Below are positions 1 through 11,008 of a stretch of DNA of 64,000 nucleotides, piece after piece; position 1 is the stretch's first letter, and the number at the start of each line of letters is the position of its first letter. The translations under genes and the position numbers were made by a program. Source of the stretch: Phymatolithon calcareum (Eukaryota; Rhodophyta; Florideophyceae; Hapalidiales); NCBI GenBank assembly GCA_977006965.1, contig OZ345353.1:806001-870000 (forward strand), read 5' to 3'. The notes beneath the pieces are model-generated. The model was not told the origin of the DNA. It did not search any database and saw nothing but the letters and a program-made list of their open reading frames with translations.

Positions 1-289
1 GCCACGCACGTAAACATCGTATTATGCGACACTAACGGCATAGGTTATATTTCCGCACAAAATATTGCCGCTCCGTGCAGAAAAATAGAGGAAATTATTA
101 AAACGACTAAAAGGCACCTGTGGTATTTTGATATTAATCATTTCTGTCAGCACTCCGCCGCGGTCCAGTTTCTAGGTCCGTTCGTACCTCGTGCCCATTT
201 ACAGTGCCCGAAAACATTCTTTTCAATTCTTGGTTTTCCCATCTTTTACGAAATTGTTTTGCAAATTATGGTCTCTCAGCCCTATCTTT
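1..289 (+). repeat. Dispersed repeat R1, first copy (truncated by window edge)
   Basis: This segment is closely similar to 36290-36575, and its beginning also resembles 48110-48160. Similarity ends near GGTCTCTC. In the other two places R1 lies directly downstream of a duplicated gene module, so this copy may be the tail of a further module lying left of the window. No coding capacity is recognised. Confidence 0.8.
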
Positions 290-766
290 TCGCGAAGACT
301 GCAAAATTTCCCGCAATTTTTGGGTGACGGTAAATCCAGCGCAAATTTCTGTCTGCGTTGTCTTCGCGTCTTAGCCTATTCCAAAGTCAGCTTTGACCAC
401 CCGCGGTGCACTTAACGTATAGAGCTTCGCAATATTTCGAGCACAAAATCCCGTTTCACAGATATTTTTCAATCAAAAATGAGCTCATCCAACCAAGAGT
501 CTCCATGTGGCTTTCGTATCCATGACGCAGCGTGTTCACCAAGCAAAGGCCCGTCACGTGCGGGATACTGTATGAAACAAACCAAAGCATAAAAAGCGGG
601 CATATAAGGAACTTGTCCAGCCCCAACGGCCCTCTTAGATTTCATTTTGCCAATAGATAAAGTTACTTTCTGATCCGGCTAAAATCAGCTGCCCCACTTG
701 CCCAATGCTGACAGAACAGAGCAATGTCATAACACCACGGGTGCTTCGTTGTCATTTTAGTAAATA
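290..766. other. No gene recognised
   Basis: About 480 bases between repeat R1 and the 3' end of the Helitron array. I see only short spurious frames and no repeat shared with the rest of the window. Confidence 0.5.
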
Positions 767-1320
767 CAAGTGGCTCCGTTTCGACGCTTCGTCCCGATGA
801 AGTCTGCTTATTTCGAGATATTATTTTAATTAATAAGAGTTTTGTACAGAGTACTGAGATATTAGGTCCATGTTTCCATTAAATAAAGCTACGTATTTAT
901 AGACAGTTTATAATAGTCTAAATATTTACTAAATTCTACACACTACTTGTCAAAGAAACCGATTCACAAATATAACATTTATTTAGAACTAACATTTCTA
1001 CGAAAGGGCCTTTTGGTAAACTACATTTCGAGTCAGGTTATCTGTCCTTGTCATGCACATCGTCAATTATCTCGGATCGGTTACTCGAGACCAACTGACG
1101 TACAGCTGACCGTGCGCAATACAGTTATCAGATAAGTCGAGTCCAAGCTTTCCACCAAATGACTGGCCCTGTGCCTTATTGATAGTCATCCCAAAGCAGA
1201 CCCGGATAGGAAACTGCGTTCTCTTGAACCCGGGTACTTGGGAGGTATCGTCCCCTGGACCAAATGGACCTCTAGGCAATGTGAGCCTGTTTCCAGCATG
1301 AGAGCCTACAGATATTCTCA

Positions 1321-2138
1321 GGCTCGGTCTATACCGCACATGCCCGTGCCCGTGCCTGCCCGATGTAATTACAGTAGAACTGGGCAATTCCCACCTAGTC
1401 TATACCGGATTGTGTATGCCCTGTGCCAGAAATTCTATTTTAGATGACTGCATCCATGCATGGCTGGGCTCACCCACCGTCGTGCTCGTACTGCACTATT
1501 CTCCAATTTGTGGAAACTAATGATCGCGCTGACCGTTGCACAGAATGCGATAAATACCACCCAGGTAGCCCAGCACAACGGGCAAATCGGAGGAGCACGA
1601 GTACTGGTCAAGTCCATGACCATACAGGGGCTCGCAATGCGACTGTAGTCCCCGGCCGCCCGTGTAGTAGTCTAAAAGCTCTTTTGAACTCGTAGTCACT
1701 CAAAAGACCGGTAACGCGTTCGAAACACTGCCGATCACGCCTACGCGATACTGAGCGAAATCGCCTCTCAAGATTGTCGCCAAACGATATGTCAACAAGC
1801 GAAAGCAAGACAGTGACGATGCTGCCCACAATAGCTACAGTATATTGCGCATCCATCGTCGACACCAATGACAACAGCGAACAGCAAAAACAGTGCGAAG
1901 GGGTCATGGAGGGGTAAACAAGCATTGTCTTCGCGCCAAATCAAAAATTTGCGCCAAATGGGAAGCAAAACGGGCAGAACAGGACAGTTAACTTCTTTCC
2001 CGAGGGAAAGAAGTTAACTGTCCTGTTCTGCCCGTTCTGCCCGTTTTGCTTCCGAATGAAAAATTACAGTACCGTTCAACCAATAATATGCCCTAAAATT
2101 CGGGCACGGGCATGGGCACAAGCGGTATAGACCGAGCC
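1321..2138. mobile_element. TIR element (MITE-like) inserted in the Helitron helicase
   Basis: Terminal inverted repeats GGCTCGGTCTATACCGC (1321-1337) and its exact complement (2122-2138), followed inward by a second imperfect inverted stretch rich in TGCCCGTGCCC. On the gene strand the element is flanked on both sides by TGA, a 3-bp duplication. Removing the element and one TGA restores the helicase reading frame (HLRISVGSHAG), which matches the uninterrupted paralogue near 6590. A 3-bp duplication suggests PIF/Harbinger or CACTA mobilisation. No transposase is present inside. It contains the hairpin at 1971-2034. Confidence 0.8.
1971..2034. repeat. Perfect 31-bp-arm hairpin
   Basis: Left arm 1971-2001 and right arm 2004-2034 are exact complements around a 2-base centre. 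Outside, pairing resumes after a 9-base duplication on the right (TTCTGCCCG), extending the stem to about 1961 and 2052. It lies in the right half of the TIR element at 1321-2138. Confidence 0.9.
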
Positions 2139-4286
2139 TCAAGTGGAGAAGGTTTGTCGACATGTGCTCCACAATATACCTTGCACCATTAACATGACCT
2201 TTTCTTGGGCACATCTTGCGAAGAAGCATGACCATAAATACTTTTTTGAGCTTAATACAGTGGTCAGGAAGTGTAGAGCCAGCTGTGAGAGTATTCAAGA
2301 GCTCAACAGGGTATCTCAATGCGTTCTGCTCTGCGTCATCAACAGTATCGGGACTATGAAACGTCTTGAAGCTCTCTGGAATTCTTGAACCGACAATTTC
2401 ATTTATTTCTCTAAGCCTGGCGTTCTTAGTAGAAAGAATTGCCCTGGATGTAAGGCAGTTCACATCCGAGTAGTGCGAATCGATACCGTCAAAGACCTCT
2501 CCACAGAGATCTTTTATCGAAACAACCTTCTGAACAGACTCAGGAAGATCTACCAAATCTCCTTCTGTGACTTGAAGACGTCCCTCTCCAAGTCGTGGAA
2601 GATAGTCTGGGAACTGCAACGCTGTCCCATCTGCATGAGGATCGTTTCGGAGAGATTCCAGACGCATGTTCTCCGTCAATCGAAGTCTATATAATTGTGC
2701 ATAGATAGCTGAAGACTTGACGCATGCATGCACGATATGAGCTCTCGATCCACCTTGAATGACAGGAAGAATCTGTATGAAGTCACCAGAGAATAGCACG
2801 CACTTCTCGCCGAATGGAAATCTAGATCTCGTTATGTCCCTCAGAGAGCGGTCCACAGCTTCGACACAGTACCTGTGACACATTACGATCTCATCCCAAA
2901 TGATTAAATCAGAAGCCCTTAGGTCATGCGCCAGTGGCGACGTAGCCGAAATGTTACACGTGCTCTCTGCTGTGCACGGTATTGGTATCTTGAAGGTTGA
3001 ATGAGCAGTTCTTCTTCCATCCAAAAGTACCGTTCTCTGTTCTGCTGTCTCCGCCGCTTTTCGAGCTCTTGCGCGTTCTCGATTTCTTCTCCTTCGCTAC
3101 TTGTTCCAAGAGCGCTGCTGAACATCCCGAGCTTCTCTCAACCTCTCGTCCTCAGCACCTGACATCCTTGTTCTTCTTCTTCAGATATCTGTTCGGGATC
3201 CCTTCTGGGGCCGACTGATAGTCGAATCTCCTACAGACTTCACCCTGTAAGATATCTGCTTCGCTACACGCAAGAAAATGACTTTTCGTTGAAGGTCCCG
3301 TAGGCGACCAACAGAATTACAAAATTCTGTATCGGCAAGACTTCTCCCCAAATATGAAACAACCGCCTCACCGCAGCGGATCTTCTTCAGTAAAAATCCC
3401 TTTCCCCTGACTTTGTTGTTCACCGTATACCCAAGCACCGTTCGAGCTCTGCGACGTGCAAGCGCAGGATAGCTTAACAGGCAGGCCTGGCCTGTTTTTT
3501 CAATCTTTGGGATGTGAGAGGTGTTCGCGTGGATTTAAAAAGGTAGAGGTCTTGAGGCACCTACAACTTGCACTACGGTTTTCCTCGGTGCCGTCACAAA
3601 AAATGATTTATACCCCGCTTGGTACCTCCGAAGTTACACCGTCTGCTTCCCACGCGCGTCTTCTAACCGTTTGCTACGATTACCTCCAGTGCTAACCAAC
3701 CGGCGCTCAGCGCGGCCCTGCTATCCTTTACTGACAGGCACCCACCAAACAGAGCCTCCAAAGGAGCACCTGCAAGGTTCTCCTTTAGGTAAGGTCACTC
3801 TGCAGGAGAGAGAGCCCTTAAGCGCACTCTCGCAGAGGCAGGACAGCAAATCGGGCTCTGACAGATCCTCACGTGCCCGCTCGCGGATCGTTAGGGACAC
3901 GTAAGGCAGCCAGATACGACAACGGAATGGGAGGTGTAGCAGTGCCAATCTCTGCACCCCACTGGTCCCCTCAATTGTAATTATTAATATGGTAATTAAA
4001 AAGCTAATTAAATTAAAAAGCAAATTAATTAAAAAAATCAATTAGAGTCCAGAGTCCTCGAACGGTCCGGTCCGAGGACCAGGTGGTCCCAAACAGCCGA
4101 ATTGCCAACCCAGAACAAAGTCTACCAACATATTTCTCGCACGGCAAAAATTTCTCACTCCCTTATATACAGCAGTCAAGATCGAAACTTGCAACGGGCA
4201 CGCACACAACTTGTAACGGACATATATAGTAGTTTTATGTAACAGAAAATCACAGTGACATGACAGAATATAAACGTTACTGCATA

Positions 4287-5813
4287 CAGCGGGGTCCGGT
4301 AATTATGGAACAAGTCAGTTATGATTAAACACGTAGTTCATACATAAAATTTTATCAAATTACAAGTTTCTCCCAATTTTTACAACGATTTTTTTCAGAT
4401 CCCGCTCTTCCCGCTGGGCCACTGCCAAAACCTTTGACAAATCACCGGTTTTTATTCGAGAAACAGCCTCCCCGCGGTGTGTTGCACCCGCCACCAATTT
4501 TCTGCTCATAAGTATTGGAAAGAGCATCCTGGGGAGCCACGTGAACCCAAACACCTCCCCCAACACCGCAATTTCCGTTGTGCACTAGGGCACTTCTCAC
4601 CACCGATTTACGGCACTCCGCTGCCCTACCCTACCCTCATGTCCCCACGTCAGAACCGCCGCGAAGCGGCTTACGCCCGAGCGGTTAATCTAGTCATCTC
4701 AGAGAAGTGGACTCTTGCTGCTGCACTAGCACACGTCAAGAATGGAAGCAACAAGACCACTCTGTTTAGGCATGTGAAAAGGGCACGCGAGGGGATTATT
4801 GTTAAAAAAGCTGGTCGTTCTTTAGCTTTATCAGCAGCACAAGAGAATGAAGTTGTTGACGTCTGCCTTCGTTTTGCATCACGCGGGATACCTTTAGTCA
4901 AGGAAGAGCTTGCACAGCTAGTCAGTGATAAGTTTGGCCACACTGTCACCCACCGATTCAAAGATGGCAAGCCTGGAAAGAATTGGATACCAGGTTTTTG
5001 CCAAAGGAATAACCTACGTCTAAACAAGCCCAGTAGAAACGCATCGGAGCGGTTTGCCGCTACCAATGCCGATGTCCTCATTACCCATTTCGCCAATCTA
5101 GAAGGCATAATTAAGAAATTCAACATTGATGATACTCGTCTATTCAATCTGGACGAGTGTTGGATGACTGCAGGCAAGGACTGTCATGGCGCTAGTTCGA
5201 AAAAGGGGATAATGGCACTTGGTACCCGTTGTGATCGCAGCGGCACGGCATTCAAGAGCGAAATATCCAGAGCTACTCTGCTGGCATGTGTTTGTGATTA
5301 TGCCAAGAAGCTAGAAAAGGCGAAAAAGAACAGAAGAGGACCGAATGCACCAGAGAGAGGAGGACAGCATTTGAGAAGCAAGCGATGAAATGGAGGGCAA
5401 AGATGATGCGTCCCGCATGCGAATGCCAAGAAGCATCAAGGAGCGGCGAGCAATTGCCAGGGCAAGGGTGGCGCGGAAAAAATCGGATGCCCTGGCATCC
5501 TAAGAATCATGCTAGAAAGCGCACCGTGCAGTAGATTTTTTGTGCACCCTCAGGTAAAAATGCACCGCCATTCGCAGTAATCGTCATAAATGATATGAAA
5601 TATGGACATTCCACAATTGAGTGACTACCGAAAGTGCTTTCTCTAAATGTAGTCCTAAAATCTCATAAAAAAGTCCAATCTTAACGCAATCACGGCAGAA
5701 TGAGCAGCACCTAGCGGCACATTTAGATATCAAAAAATTTCTCAGAAAGAGCAAAGTGATCCTATTTTGACTTTAAATTTTGAAAAATATTCCATAATTA
5801 CCGGATCCCGCTG
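4287..5813 (+). mobile_element. pogo-type DNA transposon, 1.5 kb
   Basis: Termini CAGCGGGGTCCGGTAATTAT (from 4287) and an inverted counterpart ending at 5813 match for about 25 bases with one mismatch. TA dinucleotides at 4285-4286 and 5814-5815 are the target duplication of the Tc1/mariner/pogo superfamily. The empty site is visible elsewhere in the window: the flanks joined (TTACTGCATACAG then AATAGATT) match the Helitron subrepeat near 5905-5925 and 10755-10775. The insertion therefore postdates the Helitron. It contains a shortened transposase. Confidence 0.9.
4639..5388 (+). pseudogene. pogo-like transposase, truncated in the DDE domain
   Basis: 249 codons from ATG 4639 (MSPRQNRREA), chosen because the family-like sequence begins there; the frame is open further upstream. 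An N-terminal helix-turn-helix is followed by a CENP-B-type DNA-binding region (GIPLVKEELAQL, then DGKPGKNWIPGFCQRNNL) and the start of the DDE domain with the first catalytic aspartate in LFNLDE. After ATLLACVCDYA the sequence jumps to a K/R-rich tail, so the two later catalytic acidic residues are absent. More C-terminal-like basic sequence follows out of frame at 5390-5500. This is an internal deletion derivative that would need transposase in trans. Confidence 0.8.
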
Positions 5814-5829
5814 TACAGAGAATAGATTG

Positions 5830-6005
5830 CCCACAAAAAGAAGAACACTAAGGATTCCGAGTGATCCCTCACCTCAGTGCATGTCCATCCTGTTGAACCT
5901 TAACTGCATACAGCCAATAGATTTCACATAAAAAGAAGAAGACTGGGGATTGCCGAGTGATCCCTCACCTCAGCTCGTATCCACCCTGTTGAACCTTATC
6001 TTGTA
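5830..6005. repeat. Helitron subrepeat, two tandem copies
   Basis: Two copies of a unit of about 97 bases containing GAGTGATCCCTCACCTCAG and CCTGTTGAACCTTA. The same unit occurs twice at 10695-10870 in unit 3, and in diverged form near 24810. The pogo element at 4287-5813 is inserted in what would be a further copy. Confidence 0.8.
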
Positions 6006-6086
6006 AAAATATAACCAATGAAAATCAAAAGAGACACCGACAAACACATACACACACAGACAGACTGCGATTTCAGTGGAAGGGGA

Positions 6087-8640
6087 CAAGTGGCTCCGTG
6101 TCGGCGCTTCGTGCCTATGATGTGTGCTTAGTATAATATTGCGAGATATGTGTAATCATAGTATTGCTTTACCGTACTCACTTTATCTAAAGTTGATCTA
6201 ATTTACATGCTAAAAAATGGAAACGAAAAATGAAGCACAATGAAATGGAACCTTTATTTAACACTACGAAGTATTCGACAATGCTTCTCTGTAAATTATG
6301 TTACGGGTCTTGTTATCTGTCCGCGTGGTACACACCGTCAGATTTCTCGGATCTGTTACTCTTGATTCACCAAAGTAGAGCTGACCATGGGCAAACAGTC
6401 ATCCGATAGTCAAGTCCAAGTTTCCCTTCGAAAAACTGTCGTTGTTCCTTATCGATGGTCATTCCGAAACAGACACGCACAGGACACTGCGTTCTCTTGA
6501 ACCCCGGTACAGGAAATGTGTCATCTCCTGGACCGCATGGAACTCTTGGGAGAGTGAGTCGACTTCCGGCATGAGACCCTACGTCAACCTTCAAGTGCAA
6601 GAGATTGTTCGACATGTCCTCCACGATGTACCTTGCTCCGATCACGTGTCTTTTTTGAGGACATAAATTGCGGAGCAGCATCACTACAAATCCTTTTTTC
6701 AGTTGAAGACGTTAACGATTCTCCGTCGAGCTCTTGGAGCATCTCGATCTCCTGTGCGGCGGCGATCAGCTGTTGGCTGCGTTTCGCGACCCTTTGCAGC
6801 TCGAGATACCTCACTGACAGAGTCTAAGCGGGTTTGGCTCTGCTCAGTATTCTCAAGCTCTCGCGCTATACGCGTGCTTTCAGCATGCACATCCTGGCGC
6901 GTTCTGCGTTGCTCAGAGCTTTCCCGGCCTTGTATAGCTCTCGCGGCGGCAGCAGCAGCATCCAAGCGCGATCTGCGTTGCTCAGGATTCTCCTGCGCTC
7001 TTCTCCTTCGCGCATCCTCCACATTTCTCTCTTGACGCCGCTGCAGTTGGTCCTCAGTCACCTTTTGCCCCATTTGAGGAGGTTGGGGAACAATGTCATC
7101 ATCCGACATACTTATTTCTCTTCTTCTTCAGATATCTGTCCGAGCTATTCTTGGCTCTAAGTAATACTCAAAAGTAATACCACTCACTTTACCATTTCAA
7201 ATATTTGCTTCGCTGCACACGAGGTTGATGGCGTTCGAAAAGCGTGCCCAATGCTGCTCAATTCACCTCTAGATATTCAGAGTCTGCCAACCGATATTAA
7301 TGGCGCCGGCGGTACCAGACAGACTGCGCTTACCCTGAGAGCAAAAACGACACAGCCCTCCGAATCAAAAACCACCACTTCGTAGAAACGGTCCTTGCGC
7401 AGACTCCCTCCGGCGGGAGCCTGGATCTTCTTCAAAAAAATCAGAAAAGAGCCGACCTTAATACTGACTTTGCTTGCACTCCGTACTCGAACTGTGTTCG
7501 AGCTGGTCTTCGCGTCGCTCAGGGAGCTTGACAGGCAGGCCGGGCCTGTTATTTCAAGCTTTGGGAGCTGAGCGATTCTCTTTTAGATTTAGGGAGGCTT
7601 GAGGTTTTTAGGTACCTACCACCCGCTGTGCAATTTCCCCGGACCGTGTTCCTGACTGGCCTGGACTACCAACACACGTCCTTCTCCCCCGGGTTCCGCC
7701 GTCTGCCGCCCGTTTTGCTTTCGCAAGCCCTGCTACCCCTCTTGCTGACGCGCACCCGGCAAACGAAGCTTCCAAGAGATGCCTGCCGCACACCCCTAGC
7801 CAAGGTCTCTCGGTGCAAGTGGAAGATAACTCCCTCTCGCAGCGGCGGGACAGAGCACCGGGCTCGGACAGATCACTCACGTGCCCCTAGATCCTTTAGG
7901 ACACGCTCGTACAGCCGGATACGACAGCGGACATGAGAGAATACGCAGCGCCTATCTCTGCACCCCAACTGGCTCCTCGGACGGCAACAGCGATCCGAAA
8001 TCCCCCGCAATCCGAGACCCTTGGACCGCTGTAAGCTTCCTGAGCGCACTCACAGAGAGGCTGTCAGCACGGTCCAAGGGGGTCGGACAGGACCGGGCGA
8101 TCAATGGCTCCAAGCTACCGAATTGCCAACCCACAACAAAGTCACCAATTATTTTCGCGCGCGGGGGGGCACCGGCGGAACCTTAAGTAGGCAGAAGTTT
8201 GATTGGTAACGGAAATGTTCACAAAAACGTAACATGCAAATTCATTGGTAGCATTATTTGCAATGGTCCCTTTCCACGTATTCTATTGGTACGTTACCCC
8301 ACTGGCACTCGCCAGCACCGTTCGTGAATTTGATTGGCCGAAAACGTTTTACGTGCAAAAATCATTGTTGTTTAGAAAAAATGTTTCATACAAAATTTTT
8401 ATTCGCCGCGCGCATGGGCCAAATGCGATTTTTTTATCCTGGTGCCCGGTGCGAGGTTATGGCGCACAATATGATAATCGTTAAATTTCGAAAGACCCAA
8501 GAAATGTGATTCATTCAGTTATATGCTCCTACTCAGGAACGGGAAGAGTCATCTATCCAATGAGATTTAAGTAGGCGCAGACGGTGACAATGAAACAGAC
8601 AGAAGACACACAAACAGACACTTGCTTTAGTATAGGGGGA
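6087..8640 (-). mobile_element. Helitron-like unit 2
   Basis: This is the middle unit of the array. Its 5' end at 8640 (TCCCCCTATACTAAAGC on the minus strand) directly abuts the 3' end of unit 3, and its 3' end GGAGCCACTTG at 6087 abuts the 5' end of unit 1. The region 7527-8160 is homologous to 3470-4180 of unit 1 (shared AGGCAGGCC-GGCCTGTT and CCGAATTGCCAACCCA stretches), probably the leader or promoter part of the family. Coding remnants lie at 6340-7109. No target duplication is expected for this family. Confidence 0.65.
6340..7109 (-). pseudogene. Helitron helicase remnant, mostly deleted
   Basis: The minus-strand ATG at 7109 (MSDDDIVPQPPQ) opens a 136-codon frame with four or five degenerate repeats of about 26 residues (EQRRSRLD, EQRRTRQD, EQSQTRLD), the R/E/Q-rich repeats typical of Helitron protein N-termini. 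Near 6700 the sequence jumps, out of frame, to the C-terminal helicase block (LLRNLCPQKRHVIGARYIVE, then VGSHAG and PVRVCFGMTIDK), followed by further frameshifts before HGQLY and RVTDPR. Everything from Rep to helicase motif V is gone. It is the uninterrupted counterpart of the gene at 1067-3165 around VGSHAG. Confidence 0.8.
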
Positions 8641-8719
8641 CAAGTGGCTCCGTGTCGGTGCTTCGAGCCTATAGAAAAGATAGAAAATGAAGACTGTAAA
8701 GTATGGAGAACTTAAACAA

Positions 8720-10690
8720 AAGATCTCTTCCTCCAACTTAGTGTCCCTCTCCGTCCCCCTCCCGTCTCCGTGTTTTGCATATTTACCCTCCGCTAACCCT
8801 TGTCCGCTCCTCGTGTAAATCCCGTGTCCTGATCTGCTCAACATTCCAGCTCATGTCCTTGCTCCGCTCCATACGTCACTAGTGTGCACTCCGTCACCCC
8901 CAAATTTCACTCTTCGCCTACTACTTTCGACAATTTCATCACTCCGCTGCCCTCGATACGCCCCTCGTGTCGCTCTCGCTTTACCCCTTCCGCGTTTTGC
9001 ATCACTTCCATTTCATCTCTTGTGCTCGTACCTTTTTCCCCCTTTGCCCTCCTTGGCACATCGCTTCTACCCTTTGTGCCCTTGTCATTACTCCCCTTTA
9101 ACTCTTTGCATTTCTCTCAATTTACTCCTTGCGGAACTTTGTCCCGCTCTCTTGCCGTTGGTACGCCCTTGTACCACTCCCCTTCTACCCTTTGCCCCCG
9201 TTTTGTCCAGATCCATTTTCTTATTCTGCCCTTCTTGAACCTCCCCTATATCCCTCGAGTCCACTCCTTATACCCCTGTGTCACTCCCTTACGCCTGTTG
9301 CGTCTTTTGTGTCACTCCAATTTTACGACTCCCTCCCCCTTGTGTCGTTATCGTCCCTTGCTTCACTTCACGCTCTTTGTTTCAGTCAGTTTTTTTCCTT
9401 TGTGTCACGTTGTGGCTACTGGTACGCATCTTGTGACACTCCCCGTTCCATCCCTCCTTCCCATTTGTCACTTCGCTCTACCCTTTCACCTCTCCATTTC
9501 ACTCACTCTTTGACCTCTTGTGACCTTCTTGCCACTCCTTATGCCCCTTGAGCCAAAAAAGAAGCATGCTCCTATCCTTTATCCGAAAAACCCAGTCCTC
9601 CGATTTACCGTCCTTCTCCGTCGCCCCTGTATCCCCGTGCTCTGTATTTTTACCTTCCGCTAACCTTTGTTCGCCAATCTTGTGAGTCTTGTGTCCTGCC
9701 CTACGCAGAGTGCCACTCTCATGTTCTTGCTCCGCTTCATGTGTCATTGTGCTGCGCTCGATTATCCCCACATTTCGCTCCTTGGCCTGCTCATCCACCA
9801 CACTTCTCATTACTCGCATTCTATGCACCGCCGCTCTCGTTTCTCCCCTGTTACACTCCACTTTTTCTTATTCACTGTTTTTGTCACTCTGCGCTTACTC
9901 CTTTCGACACTTGGGCCATTCCATTGCCATCTGTACGACCTTCGTTTCACTTCCGTTTTAACTTTTCCTCCCCTTGTGTCACTCACATTGTATCCCTTGT
10001 GCCCTCCTTGCTCGTCCCCTTTTTCCACTTTTTTCTTCTTGGAACATGTCTTCTACTCCTTGTGCGCTTTGTGTCACACCTTTTTAATCCCTTTTGACCT
10101 TTTTTAAACCCCTCTTGTACTCCTTGTCCCCTTCTTTTCATTGGTCTTTTACTCTATTTGTCTTCATTTACTACTTGCGCAGCCTTTCGTCGCTCCTTTT
10201 TCCCTTGGTACGCCCGTTGTGTCACTCTCCTTCTACTCCTTGCGCCCTTGTGTCACTCTCCATTCTCCCCTTGTGCGCTTCTTCGAACTTCTCTCACAAA
10301 CGTTAAGCCCACTCATTTCAACTTTATGTCACTCCCACATGACGCCTTTCTCCCCCTTGTGCCGTTCCTCCCTCTTTCGACTTCATTCTCAGCCTCTTTT
10401 TACCCCTTTTCCCCTTACTGCTCTCCTTGTCGCGCCCCATTTTATCTTTGTGCCCTTCTTATCACTCCCTTTTCAGCCCTTGTACCACACCTAATTTTCC
10501 CCTTGCGCCCTTTTTTCCTTTGCGTCTGATACGGCCCTTATGGAAGTCCCCATCTGCCCCTTTCGCCTTCGGCATTCCTCTTGCTCCACCCACATCTTAC
10601 CCTTTGCGACCCATGCCTCAGGTACGCCTCTTCTCTCACTCCCTATCTACACATGTGTACGCGTGTACTTTCCGACCTTATGTCACTTCA
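8720..10690 (+). repeat. 2-kb pyrimidine-rich degenerate tandem repeat
   Basis: The plus strand is strongly C+T-biased and built from short variants of CTCCTTGTGCCC and TTGTGTCACTCC. A higher-order repeat is visible: 8735-8960 is similar to 9590-9790 (shared TTTACC-TCCGCTAACC and TGTCCTTGCTCCGCT-like blocks), an offset of roughly 0.85 kb. The bias removes TAA, TAG and TGA, so long open frames run in all three plus frames; I consider none of them genes. Confidence 0.85.
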
Positions 10691-10694
10691 CAAA

Positions 10695-10870
10695 ATGTAT
10701 TTTCGAGTGATCTCTCACCTCAGTGCAAATCTACCCTGTTGAACCTTATCTTGCTACTGCATACAGCCAATAGATTTCCCACAAAAAACATTAGGGATTC
10801 TGAGTGATCCCTCACGTCAGTGCAAATCCACCCTGTTGAACCTTATCTTGTTACTGAAAACAGCCAATAA
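10695..10870. repeat. Helitron subrepeat, two tandem copies (unit 3)
   Basis: Two units of about 97 bases with GTGATCTCTCACCTCAG and CCTGTTGAACCTTATCTTG, the same as at 5830-6005. They lie next to the 5' end of unit 3, as in unit 1. Confidence 0.8.
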
Positions 10871-11008
10871 AATCTCCGCACAAGACGTAGATGTAAAAAT
10901 GTAACCAATGAGAATCTATCCTCCGCCTAAATTTTTTTCCGCGGCTCCTCCTCCCAAAAGCGACAAACAAGCAGACAGACAGACAGACATTTGCTTTAGT
11001 ATATAGGA

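Larger units (their letters stand above)
1067..3165 (-). pseudogene. Helitron Pif1-like helicase, internally deleted and interrupted
   Basis: Minus-strand frame starting at the ATG ending at 3165. The first 35 or so codons are R/E/A-rich, as in Helitron N-termini, and contain an in-frame TAG. They run directly into the helicase at GRRTAHSTFKIPIP, so Rep and Walker A are deleted. Visible helicase motifs are the Walker B region DLIIWDE, the motif VLFSGDFIQILPVI, LTENMR, and the late block LLRKMCPRKGHVNGARYIVE. A TIR element (1321-2138) then splits the gene. The C-terminus continues at 1067-1320 with FPIRVCFGMTINKAQGQSF and QLYVSWSRVTDPR (motif VI). Family membership is clear; the gene cannot make an active protein. 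Confidence 0.85.
767..6086 (-). mobile_element. Helitron-like unit 1 (with nested insertions)
   Basis: This is the left unit of the array. From its 5' end at 6086 it carries a CTGTCTGT tract, two copies of a roughly 97-bp subrepeat (5830-6005), a region of about 0.7 kb (3470-4180) homologous to 7527-8160 of unit 2, a degenerate Pif1-type helicase reading frame (1067-3165), and a 3' tail ending at 767. A pogo element (4287-5813) and a TIR element (1321-2138) are inserted in it. Without these insertions the unit would be about 3 kb. The Rep domain and the Walker A part of the helicase are missing, so it is a deletion derivative. Confidence 0.65.
767..11008 (-). mobile_element. Head-to-tail array of three Helitron-like elements
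   Basis: Read on the minus strand, a terminal motif GGAGCCACTTG occurs at 767, 6087 and 8641. At 6087 and 8641 it is followed at once by a 5' terminus starting TCCCC (6086 and 8640). A related start, TCCTATATACTAAAGC, lies at 11008. The start at 8640 shares TATACTAAAGC, and all three starts lead into CTGT/CTGTCTGT-rich sequence. The base before the first start is A and the base after the last end is T, matching the A^T insertion preference of Helitrons. The 3' end reads CTTG rather than the canonical CTRR, so the exact subfamily is uncertain. No Rep/HUH nuclease domain was found in any unit. Confidence 0.7.
8641..11008 (-). mobile_element. Helitron-like unit 3, non-coding
   Basis: This is the right unit of the array. 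The 5' end at 11008 is followed, on the minus strand, by CTGTCTGT repeats, ATTGGTTACATTTTTAC and two subrepeats, as in unit 1. The interior is filled by the polypyrimidine tract 8720-10690. The 3' motif GGCTC-N14-GAGCC-ACTTG ends at 8641. No helicase or Rep sequence remains. Confidence 0.6.

Noticed and set aside
8880-10810. Ten or so overlapping long plus-strand open frames, some above 120 codons
   Set aside because: They overlap in all three phases because the polypyrimidine bias removes stop codons. No domains, and composition explains them.
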